45,621 bases of DNA from Paenibacillus soyae (lineage in GTDB: Bacteria > Bacillota > Bacilli > Paenibacillales > Paenibacillaceae), in contig NZ_JANIPJ010000035.1 of assembly GCF_024623455.1 (NCBI RefSeq), positions 1 to 45,621 of the forward strand. Direction: 5' to 3'. Of this stretch, positions 15,680 through 23,132 are shown piece by piece. Each line of letters begins with the position of its first letter. Position 1 is the stretch's first letter. Made by a program: the position numbers and the translations under genes. Under the pieces are notes generated by a model that worked only from the letters and a program-made list of their open reading frames with translations, had not been told where the DNA came from and ran no database searches.

Positions 15680-16924
15680 GTGCGCCATAAAGCGGTCATT
15701 CTTGGCTGTAATTATTATATTGGGCTAAGCGCCATTCGTTGCTTGGGCATGCACGGCATACATACGGTTGCAGTCGATTATTCCCCGGAACGCGCTTACG
15801 GCGCGTTGTCGAAATATACGTCGGAGCGACTGATTGCGCCTCATTATAAAGAAGAGAAAGAAGCTTTCATCGCGTTCCTGAAGGAATACGCGAGGAAGCA
15901 GGAGCTCCCACCCGTGCTCATCCCCTGTCATGATTCATACGTCGAGGCGATCGACGAGCACCTCGTCGAGCTCAGGGAGCTCTATTTGATCCCCCAGACG
16001 CGGCAGGGTTTGTACACAGAAGTTATGAACAAGGAATCGCTGCACCGGCTGGCCCGCGGGCTCGGCGTGCCGGTACCGGAGACGATCCGTCCGGACGAAG
16101 AGGATTTCCTGGAGCGAGTCGAGCGGGAGCTGGGCTACCCTTGCATCGTTAAACCGACCGATTCTCCCTCCTTCGTCGCCGCCTTCCGGCGGAAGCTGTT
16201 TATCGTGCATCATCGCGCGGAACTGCTGGAGGCGATTGATCAAGCGAATCGCGCGGGGCTGGATATCATCGTTCAGCGGATTATTCCGGGGTTTGATGAC
16301 CATATGTACACCTACGACGCCTATTTGAATCAGGAGTCCAAAGTCACGCACGAGGTAACCTGCCAGAAATTCAGGCAGTTCCCCATTAACTTCGGCGCCT
16401 CCGTCTATACGGGGCAGCGCTACGTGCCGGAGCTGATGGACATCGGCGGATCGTTCCTGGAACGCATCGGCTGGAAGGGCTTCGCGGAGATCGAATTCAA
16501 GAAGGACGCGAAGACGGGCGTTTTTTATCTTATCGAAGTGAACGTGCGGACAACGAACTTGAACGAGCTGCTGCGGAAGGTAGGGATCAACTTCCCTTAC
16601 GTTGCCTATATGGAGCTTGTCGGCACGCCGCTAGCGCCCCAAGTGATCAGGCGGGACACGAATCGCGTCTTCTGGTATTTCTACGAAGATATGCTGGCGG
16701 TTCGGGATTATTGGCGCTCCGGTCAGCTCGGCATAGGAAACGTGCTGCGTTCGCTGCTGAAGCCGAAAGCCTATGCCATCTGGTCATGGCGGGATCCGAA
16801 GCCGGCGTTCGCCTTCGCGTCGATAATCGCGGGCAAGCTTTGGAACAAGATTCGGAGACGTAACAGACAGGAAGAAGACAAGAAGAGGATAGGAAGAGGA
16901 CAGGAACAGGATTGGAGTGGATAA
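15680..16924 (+). CDS. ATP-grasp carboxylate-amine ligase
   Basis: A 414-residue ATP-grasp enzyme expected to activate a carboxylate as acyl-phosphate and join it to an amine. The N-terminal pre-ATP-grasp domain has AVILGCNYYIGLSAIRCLG; the ATP-grasp core shows YPCIVKPTDSPSF, DIIVQRIIPGFDDHMY and the Mg-binding FYLIEVNVRTTNLNEL. The family includes D-aspartate ligases and other cell-wall or peptide ligases; the substrate is not readable. The last 20 or so residues are a charged Arg/Lys/Glu/Gln tail. GTG at 15680 follows GGGAGG. The TAA is one base before the MurE-like ATG, so the three plus-strand genes are almost certainly one operon. Confidence 0.83.
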   Translation: MRHKAVILGCNYYIGLSAIRCLGMHGIHTVAVDYSPERAYGALSKYTSERLIAPHYKEEKEAFIAFLKEYARKQELPPVLIPCHDSYVEAIDEHLVELRELYLIPQTRQGLYTEVMNKESLHRLARGLGVPVPETIRPDEEDFLERVERELGYPCIVKPTDSPSFVAAFRRKLFIVHHRAELLEAIDQANRAGLDIIVQRIIPGFDDHMYTYDAYLNQESKVTHEVTCQKFRQFPINFGASVYTGQRYVPELMDIGGSFLERIGWKGFAEIEFKKDAKTGVFYLIEVNVRTTNLNELLRKVGINFPYVAYMELVGTPLAPQVIRRDTNRVFWYFYEDMLAVRDYWRSGQLGIGNVLRSLLKPKAYAIWSWRDPKPAFAFASIIAGKLWNKIRRRNRQEEDKKRIGRGQEQDWSG

Positions 16925-16925
16925 C

Positions 16926-18428
16926 ATGCTGCTGGCTGCATTAGTGGAAGGGCTGGAATACGGCACCCTGCAGGGTGATCTCCACGTGGATATATCTGAC
17001 ATCGCCTTCGATTCAAGGGAAGTGTCGAAGGGCGGGCTGTTCGTAGCAATCACGGGCTTCACCGTGGACGGTCATCGCTATATCGAGAAGGCCGTGGAGC
17101 TGGGAGCCGCGGCCGTTCTCGTCGAGAAGGACATCCACGTCGACGCGGACGTTACCGTGCTGAAGCTGCAGGATACTCGGCAAGCTCTCGCGGAAGTAGC
17201 CGCAAGGTTCTACGGAAGGCCTTCCGAGAAGCTGAATCTGATCGGCATCACGGGTACGAACGGGAAGACGTCGACGACTTATTTCATCAAGTCGATTCTC
17301 GAGCAAAACGACCGTAAGGTCGGCGTCATCGGCACCATTGGCGCGATGGTCGGGAACGAGCCTCTCCGTACCAAGTCGACGACTCCGACAACGCCGGAAT
17401 CGCTGCATCTGCAGCGCATGTTCGCGGATATGGCGGAGGCCGGCGTACAGGATTGCGTCATGGAAGTATCCTCCCATGCGCTCAGCCTGCACCGCGCGGC
17501 GGCAACCCGCTTCAAGATCGGCGTCTTCACGAACTTAACGCCCGATCATCTGGAGCTGCACAAGACGATGGAGGAGTATTTCGAGGCGAAGGCCATGCTC
17601 TTCGATCTGACGAGCGATTTCAATATTATCAACGTCGACAACGACTTCGGCCGTCAGCTGATCGACAAGGTGAAAGGCTACGACACCAAGCTGGTCACTT
17701 ACGGCATCGAAGAGGATGCGGACATTCGGGCAACCGACATCCGTTACGAAGCGGACCGCACCACGTATCTCGCGCATACCCCAGCGGGCAGCATCGAGAT
17801 TACGGTCAATCTCCCTGGAAGCATCTACGTATACAATAGCTTGGCAGCCGTCGCGTGCGCTTATTGCAGCGGCATCAACTTGGAGCATGCGGCTGCCGGT
17901 ATTCGAGCGGTCGAGCGAATCAAAGGCCGGCTGGAGGTCGTCTATCACGACGACGAGAGGAAAATCATCGTCGACTTCGCCCATACGGAGGACAGCCTCG
18001 AGAAAGCCCTGTCGACGCTTCGCCCGTTCACCCAAGGACGTCTGCTGCTCGTCTTCGGCGTCTACGCGGCCCCGGGCGCGGTAGGTAGCCCCAAACGCGA
18101 GGCGATGGGCAAGATCGCGGCGGAGCACGCCGACTTCTCCATCGTGACCTCCGACAATCCGAAGGATCAGGACCCCGACGCGATTATCGCGGAGGTGTCC
18201 GCCGCCGTGGCAGCCGCAGGGGGAGCTTATCGCGGCATCGTCGACCGTAGGGAAGCGATTCAGTTCGCGATCGATATGAGCGAGAAGGACGACGTTATTC
18301 TCATCGCGGGCAAAGGTCATGAGACAACCCAGGTCATCGGCAAGACGGAAATTCCGTTCAACGAAGCGGAGATCGTCACGGAGATCATGGCGGCCCGCAA
18401 ATCGAATTCCTCATCAAAGAAGGTTTGA
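16926..18428 (+). CDS. MurE-like UDP-MurNAc-peptide ligase paralogue
   Basis: A 500-residue Mur ligase. The three domains are clear: FDSREVSKGGLFV in the UDP-binding N-domain, P-loop GITGTNGKTS (108-117), TTPTTPE, MEVSSHALSLHR, the carbamylated-lysine motif EAKAMLF (K222) and GKGHETTQVIG. It should add an amino acid to UDP-MurNAc-dipeptide or a similar acceptor. Two substrate-side motifs differ from normal DAP-adding MurE: DNPR is DNPK (410-413), and the usual FGCGGDRD stretch reads FGVYAAPGAVG. It lies in an operon with an ATP-grasp ligase and a racemase, not in a dcw cluster, so it is likely a paralogue with changed substrate. A GTG at 16917 is an alternative start. Confidence 0.85.
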   Translation: MLLAALVEGLEYGTLQGDLHVDISDIAFDSREVSKGGLFVAITGFTVDGHRYIEKAVELGAAAVLVEKDIHVDADVTVLKLQDTRQALAEVAARFYGRPSEKLNLIGITGTNGKTSTTYFIKSILEQNDRKVGVIGTIGAMVGNEPLRTKSTTPTTPESLHLQRMFADMAEAGVQDCVMEVSSHALSLHRAAATRFKIGVFTNLTPDHLELHKTMEEYFEAKAMLFDLTSDFNIINVDNDFGRQLIDKVKGYDTKLVTYGIEEDADIRATDIRYEADRTTYLAHTPAGSIEITVNLPGSIYVYNSLAAVACAYCSGINLEHAAAGIRAVERIKGRLEVVYHDDERKIIVDFAHTEDSLEKALSTLRPFTQGRLLLVFGVYAAPGAVGSPKREAMGKIAAEHADFSIVTSDNPKDQDPDAIIAEVSAAVAAAGGAYRGIVDRREAIQFAIDMSEKDDVILIAGKGHETTQVIGKTEIPFNEAEIVTEIMAARKSNSSSKKV

Positions 18429-18430
18429 CC

Positions 18431-19147
18431 ATGGATCAAAAAAGCTTAGGCGTCATAGGCGGCATGGGTCCGAAGGCGACCGCCGTCTTCTTCGACAAAG
18501 TGATCGAGAACACCGTCGCCCAGCGCGACCAGGAGCATGTCGACATGATTATTCTCAATCATGCGACCATTCCGGACAGAACGACCGTCATTCTCGAAGG
18601 GACGGAAGAGCGGTTTCTCCAAGCGGTCGAGCGTGACTTGGCATTGCTCGAGAAAGCAGGGGTCGCCCATATCGCCATCCCTTGCAACACCTCGCATTAC
18701 TTCTATGATCAGATGCAGGCCATGACCTCGGTGCCGATCATTCATATGGTCGACGAGACGGTGCGCTTGATCCGCGACCGTTACGGCAGCGGCCTCAAGG
18801 TCGGCGTGCTGGCGACGTCCGGCACGATGAAGAGCGGCGTCTATGCCCGCGCGTGCGAGAAATACGGCATGGAGCATTATGCTCCGGACGAAGCGGCGCA
18901 GGCGCAGGTGATGAAAATTATCTACTCCAACGTGAAACGGGACATGGACTTCTCCCCGGACGAGCTGCAGGTCCTGATCCGCGAGCTTCAGGAGGAGCAC
19001 GGCTGCGGCTGCGTCATCCTGGCGTGCACCGAGCTGAGCTGCATCGAGCTTGGGCCCGACTATGTAGAAGGCGTCGTGGACGCCATGCAAGTGCTGGTCG
19101 AGCGCTCGATCACGCTCTCAGGCCGGTCCGTGAAGGGTCAGGCTTAG
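18431..19147 (+). CDS. Aspartate/glutamate racemase family protein
   Basis: A 238-residue cofactor-independent racemase of the YgeA/RacX aspartate-glutamate type. Both catalytic cysteines are present: C85 in AIPCNTSHYFYD and C199 in ILACTELS. The N-terminus GVIGGMGPKATAVFFDKV and NHATIPDRT fit the aspartate racemase branch more than glutamate racemase MurI. It should supply D-Asp (or another D-amino acid). The ATG at 18431 has AAGG seven bases upstream and lies two bases after the MurE-like stop, making it the third operon gene. Confidence 0.88.
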   Translation: MDQKSLGVIGGMGPKATAVFFDKVIENTVAQRDQEHVDMIILNHATIPDRTTVILEGTEERFLQAVERDLALLEKAGVAHIAIPCNTSHYFYDQMQAMTSVPIIHMVDETVRLIRDRYGSGLKVGVLATSGTMKSGVYARACEKYGMEHYAPDEAAQAQVMKIIYSNVKRDMDFSPDELQVLIRELQEEHGCGCVILACTELSCIELGPDYVEGVVDAMQVLVERSITLSGRSVKGQA

Positions 19148-19237
19148 GACGGCTTGCGGCCGACTCGCCGGCAATCCGAGACGACCGGGACTAGCCCGCG
19201 GCTTGCCGAACGGGCTGGGAGGGTTAAGGTTGGACGA

Positions 19238-19423
19238 TTAGTGGCAAAACTACCGTTAATATAGCCGCAAACTCGCTTTGCACCACAAATAACGGATATC
19301 TTAATGTTAAATGCTCCGGAGTACGAGCATTCCGGGGATTCAGACAAAAATAGCACCAAAATAGCCGTTATTATTATCCCGGCAGCTCTATCAATCGACA
19401 ATAGTGCCATTATCGCCGCTATC
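19238..19423. repeat. Second locus of the 24-bp repeat family
   Basis: Units of 24 bases with the same ends as those at 139-274 lie at 19238-19261 (ATTAGTGGC to CCGTTAAT), 19349-19372 (AATAGC to CCGTTATT) and 19400-19423 (AATAGTGCC to CGCCGCTATC, opposite orientation). A partial AATAACGGATATC lies near 19288. The terminal bases are conserved while the centres vary. The 19148-19505 gap between the convergent operons holds no gene; this repeat tract fills its centre. Confidence 0.65.
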
Positions 19424-19505
19424 TTCCCCTCTGGGAGACTCCCTCCTCTGCAGGTGCGAGGAGACTTCTGCGAAATAACAGACAAGGGCTACGGCCAAGC
19501 AAACC

Positions 19506-19552
19506 AAAAAACCTCCGCACAGCGCTTCAGATCGCGCAAGTGCGGAGGTTTT
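19506..19552 (-). terminator. Terminator of the asnB-to-C39 gene set
   Basis: The stem AACCTCCGCAC with GTGCGGAGGTT ends in six T residues on the minus strand, a few bases after the stop of the C39-like gene. Confidence 0.85.
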
Positions 19553-19556
19553 GATT

Positions 19557-20648
19557 TTAGCGGATGACCAGCGCGTGAGTGCCAAGGGCATCGTAAGAGG
19601 CGAAGAACTGGTCCGCGTCGTACGTCACTTGCCCTTGCAGCGGATTCATGACATGCACGGTGTTGTTCGTCCTATTGTAGCCGTTCAGCACGACGCAGTG
19701 CAAATTGACCGGAGCCTTGAACAGCTCGCCCGTCGTGTTGAAATACCACGACGACGTCACCTTCGGCGGCGACAAATCGAGCGTTACCCAAATGACGACC
19801 GGCCGTCCCGCGTCGAGCTCGGCGTAGATTTGCTCCCGCGTGCTGCCCGTCAGATCGACCGGCGTATAATCGCCGCCGAACTGGTCGAACACCTTGTTCG
19901 CCGCCTCGATGATCGGGGGAGCATACGAGAACCAAGCGATTTTGTCCCGCGGATTGCCGGCATACGCTTTGTTCGGATCAGCTCCGTACAGCTTGCCGTC
20001 CTTGCGGTAGAACGGCTCCTGCGGCAGGTAGTTGTCGGCCATGTTCTCCTTCGTCAGGTCGAAGCCGAGGCCGTTCAGCACCGCCGTGAGCGACGTGATC
20101 TCGCAGCCGTTCGGAAGCTCCGGCTTCTGCATGACGACCGGAACTTCATCGATATACACTTCAGAAACATTGAGCTTCCCATCCTCGCCCCAAGCATAAC
20201 CTTTCACAAAAGCCGGAATGGAGCTCGCTACCGCTAATTCCTTCTCTTCCTGCTGAAGAGAGACGCTGACGGGCTCAAGGCTTAGCTCGAACGGCGCCAT
20301 GACGCTGCTCTGCTTCACCACGTACTGATCCCCGTAATCCAGCGGAGAAGTCACGGCCCTTCCGTTCGCGTCCGTCGTTACGGTCTCGATGGTCCGATTC
20401 GTACTGCCGTCCAGAATCTCGAACTCCGTCCCCGGAATCGGATGCTGCGATGCGCTGTCGGTATGAATAATCGTAATAGTCCCCTGCTCGATAACCTCTT
20501 CGACAACGTTAGGCGTGCTCTCCGCTTGCCCTCCGGCGCCTCCGGTCGGTCCCGCTCCGCCGCCTCCGAGCTCCAGCCCTTCCTTTGCGACCAGAACGGC
20601 GACGACGATCAAGCCCACCGCGAACATTAACAAGATAAGCCTCTTCAA
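19557..20648 (-). CDS. Secreted or anchored C39-like peptidase with SpaA/Cna-B-like domain
   Basis: A 363-residue exported protein. An N-terminal hydrophobic segment (3-21), possibly an uncleaved anchor, is followed by a Gly-rich linker, a prealbumin-like domain (about 57-112, TITIIHTDSASQHPIPGTEFEI to GDQYVVKQ) and a C39_2-type papain-fold domain (about 165-363). Catalytic candidates are C182 in PNGCEITSLTAVL and H317 in NLHCVVLNGY. The family includes double-glycine peptidases and uncharacterised secreted proteases; substrate unknown. TTG at 20648 follows GGAGGG. It is the last gene of a leftward set with FemX-like, ATP-grasp and AsnB genes, so a role at the cell wall is inferred. Confidence 0.82.
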   Translation of the reverse strand: MKRLILLMFAVGLIVVAVLVAKEGLELGGGGAGPTGGAGGQAESTPNVVEEVIEQGTITIIHTDSASQHPIPGTEFEILDGSTNRTIETVTTDANGRAVTSPLDYGDQYVVKQSSVMAPFELSLEPVSVSLQQEEKELAVASSIPAFVKGYAWGEDGKLNVSEVYIDEVPVVMQKPELPNGCEITSLTAVLNGLGFDLTKENMADNYLPQEPFYRKDGKLYGADPNKAYAGNPRDKIAWFSYAPPIIEAANKVFDQFGGDYTPVDLTGSTREQIYAELDAGRPVVIWVTLDLSPPKVTSSWYFNTTGELFKAPVNLHCVVLNGYNRTNNTVHVMNPLQGQVTYDADQFFASYDALGTHALVIR

Positions 20649-20702
20649 CTGTCCGTCCCTCCATGTTTGACTTATTGCCGATGCGTCCGGCGACCTGCTG
20701 CA

Positions 20703-21704
20703 CTACTGGCTTACGAATTTCCGGTACGCTTCTTCATCGAACACGCGGTCGATCTCGCCAATATATTCCGAATAGCGGTCAGGGTGGCAGAAGCCTTCTT
20801 TGAACCGGTACAGCCCGTCCGACTGGTCCAGCTTGAACACGCCGCCGAAGTCGTACCGCTCTTTGCCCTGCTCCACCGCCCATTTAATCATTTCCCACTG
20901 CAGCAGATGAGGAGCCATTAGATTGCGCTTCTCGTTACCGCTCGCGCCGTAGATGTACCACGTCTTGTCTCCATAGCTGATGGCGACAGCTGAAGCGATG
21001 ATCTCTCCTTCATGCTCCGCCAAATACACACGAGTGTAGTCGCGGTAAGCATCCAGCATGCGGGAGAAATAGCCGTAAGGCCGGTACGAGATGCCGTGCC
21101 GGTTGCTCATGACCACGTACAGATCGTGGAAGATTTCCAAGTCCGCCTTCTCCGTGCTGTATCTCGTCGTAACGCCCTTGCGCTCGGACAACCGGATGTT
21201 GTAGCGGGTCTTGTGATGGAAGCTCTCCAAGAGCTCCTGTTCCGTCTTCCCTTTCAAATCGAGCACCATGTTGAAGCGCGGCTGCGTCGTATCCTTCGAG
21301 GATACGTTGCGGTTGCGAAGCACATAGCCGAGCTCGGCGTACCGGTTATGCAGCTCTTCGTCGAAGGCCGTCTCGGGATCAATTCGCAGCACGAACGCGT
21401 TATGCTCCTTTACTGCCGCCTCCGCTTCTTTCATAAGACGGTCTACCAGCTGCACATCCTTCGGATCGCAAACGGGGCCTTTGCAGCAATAGGCAAGCTT
21501 CTGATCGCCTACGGCGTTCACCATCAGAACGGACATGGCGGCGACGATCTCCCCCGCTTCCTCTAGATAGACGTAGAGGGGAATCCAGTTGCTCTTCACC
21601 TCGGACCATCCGGTATCCTGGGTCGTCGTCGCATAAGGCGACGTGCGGACGAACCGCTCGTAGCGGTCCAGTTCCTCTGTATTCGTGTTGTCAACAATCG
21701 GCAT
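20703..21704 (-). CDS. FemX/FemAB-like aminoacyltransferase
   Basis: A 333-residue protein with the double GNAT-like fold of FemABX enzymes, which pass amino acids from aminoacyl-tRNA to the side chain of a peptidoglycan precursor. Visible marks are the N-terminal QDTGWSEVKSNW, FHHKTRYNIRLSERKGV (typical of the substrate-binding region), the second half with AISYGDKTWYIYGASGNEKRNLMAPHLLQWEMIKWA, and YDFGGVFKLDQSDGLYRFKEGF. The length lacks the coiled-coil arm of S. aureus FemA and fits FemX. The ATG overlaps the upstream ATP-grasp stop by one base (TAATG), showing tight coupling. Confidence 0.88.
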   Translation of the reverse strand: MPIVDNTNTEELDRYERFVRTSPYATTTQDTGWSEVKSNWIPLYVYLEEAGEIVAAMSVLMVNAVGDQKLAYCCKGPVCDPKDVQLVDRLMKEAEAAVKEHNAFVLRIDPETAFDEELHNRYAELGYVLRNRNVSSKDTTQPRFNMVLDLKGKTEQELLESFHHKTRYNIRLSERKGVTTRYSTEKADLEIFHDLYVVMSNRHGISYRPYGYFSRMLDAYRDYTRVYLAEHEGEIIASAVAISYGDKTWYIYGASGNEKRNLMAPHLLQWEMIKWAVEQGKERYDFGGVFKLDQSDGLYRFKEGFCHPDRYSEYIGEIDRVFDEEAYRKFVSQ

Positions 21705-22930
21705 TACAGATTTCCTTTCTGCTCGTAGAATTGTTTGTACCGGTCCTCATACTGCTTGTAATACTTGCGAACGTGCCACCAGCGCTTGATCGCCTTGTCC
21801 GCGTCGTATTGGAGGGTCATGCAGTACTTCTTCTCCTTAATGAGCTTCTTCATATATTGGACGGCTTCTTTGTCCTCCGTATAGGTCAACGCGACCTCCT
21901 TCGGCACGCCGAGCCACAGATGCTCCGTGTTCGCGTAGACCGTAGGCTCCTGCTTGCCGTAAACGAGGCTTTCCACGATGAACTTCGCCAGGTTGTACCC
22001 GCTGCCTGTCGTGAAGAAGCTGCTGCGCCCTTGGCGCAAATTGATTTCGAAAATTTTGTATTTGCCGTCGCGTGCATCGTACTTCATGTCGAAGTTGGCA
22101 AGCCCCGTGTAGCCCAGCTTCTCGAGAAACTGCTGGTACTGCTTGTAGATGTCCTCGTTGTATTCGTTCACGATCGCCACGTAGTTGCCGACAAGCGTCG
22201 GCGTGCAGTCCTCCAGCAGCGGCCGGCCGAGGCACATGAGGCGGACTTTGCCGTTCTGGTCGGAGTAAGCGTTCAGTACGCGCATGTTGGAATCGTCGCC
22301 CGGAATAAAGTCCTGCACGATCATTTTGCCGGTATAAGTCGATCCATAGATCGCCTTCAGCGTGCTCTCGAGCTCGGCTTGATCCTTAATAATGTAAGCT
22401 TTTTTCTTGCCCTCGAACGACGCTTCGAGATACGCGATGCTGTCCGCGGGCTTGAGAGCCACAGGGAAGCCGAACGGGAGCTGCGGCGATGCGGCGTTCT
22501 CTTGGGTCACGATATACGTCGCCGGGTAGTCGAGTCCATACTCTTCGCAGAGAGCGTAGAAACGGTCCTTGTACAGCAGCTCGTCGATCCACTTCTCGGC
22601 GACGAACGGCAGCTCGTAATAAGGCGCCAGCTTGTCCTGGTTGCGGATGACCAGCTCCGCGTAGCTGTCGCTGCTGGCGATAAGCACGAGCTTGTCCGCT
22701 TCTTGCTTTAGCTCGCGCGCGAAGGCGATCATCTCGTCCGCGAAGACGGCCGGGTCATCGAGATTCTCGACGACTTTGATCGTCGTAATATCGGAGTAAT
22801 TCGTCATGAACAGCCGGCCCTTGCCTATGCAGCGGCTGATCACGCCGTATTCCATGTGGAAGGAGCGCGCCATGCCGTAGGCGTTAATATCGGTGCCGAG
22901 AATGACGGGGATAAAGTCCTGCTTAGCCAC
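21704..22930 (-). CDS. D-aspartate-ligase-like ATP-grasp enzyme
   Basis: A 408-residue ATP-grasp ligase. The N-terminal FIPVILGTDINAYGMARSFH closely resembles, from memory, the start of the Enterococcus faecium D-aspartate ligase Aslfm, which attaches D-Asp beta-carboxyl to the lysine of UDP-MurNAc-pentapeptide. The core shows FPVALKPADSIAY, GKMIVQDFIPGDDSNMRV and Mg-binding KIFEINLRQGRSS. The C-terminal part is rich in Lys and Tyr. GTG at 22930 follows AAGGAG. The gene is coupled to FemX downstream, and a 171-bp repeat element separates it from asnB upstream. Acceptor identity (DAP, Lys or other) is unknown. Confidence 0.83.
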   Translation of the reverse strand: MAKQDFIPVILGTDINAYGMARSFHMEYGVISRCIGKGRLFMTNYSDITTIKVVENLDDPAVFADEMIAFARELKQEADKLVLIASSDSYAELVIRNQDKLAPYYELPFVAEKWIDELLYKDRFYALCEEYGLDYPATYIVTQENAASPQLPFGFPVALKPADSIAYLEASFEGKKKAYIIKDQAELESTLKAIYGSTYTGKMIVQDFIPGDDSNMRVLNAYSDQNGKVRLMCLGRPLLEDCTPTLVGNYVAIVNEYNEDIYKQYQQFLEKLGYTGLANFDMKYDARDGKYKIFEINLRQGRSSFFTTGSGYNLAKFIVESLVYGKQEPTVYANTEHLWLGVPKEVALTYTEDKEAVQYMKKLIKEKKYCMTLQYDADKAIKRWWHVRKYYKQYEDRYKQFYEQKGNL

Positions 22931-22952
22931 TTAATCAATCTCCTTTTAAGGT

Positions 22953-23123
22953 AGTTCAAAGAGTACTCCTTTGATCACGAAGCATCTCCCTGAAGCTTAA
23001 TCGACTTCGAATTTTGAATTCAGCCGGAACTTCCGGTGCTCACGTAGCTTCCAGCTACGCTCCGCTCCTCATTTCCTAGCTTCATCCAAACTTCTCGGTG
23101 CTGAAAGGCGAACTCTTTGAACT
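22953..23123. repeat. 171-bp structured element with inverted ends
   Basis: Perfect 12-base inverted ends AGTTCAAAGAGT (22953-22964) and ACTCTTTGAACT (23112-23123) bound a non-coding stretch with internal hairpins, CCGGAACTTCCGG and CGTAGCTTCCAGCTACG. No transposase is encoded. From memory, similar elements with TTCAAAGAGT-type ends and a GAGGAGCGGAGCGTAGC core are common between genes in Paenibacillaceae and Brevibacillus. It fills the gap between asnB and the ATP-grasp gene. Confidence 0.75.
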
Positions 23124-23132
23124 TTCATTTAA

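Noticed and set aside
22953..23123. An insertion sequence
   Set aside because: The element is 171 bp, encodes no transposase and no obvious target-site duplication is seen, so it is listed as a repeat.
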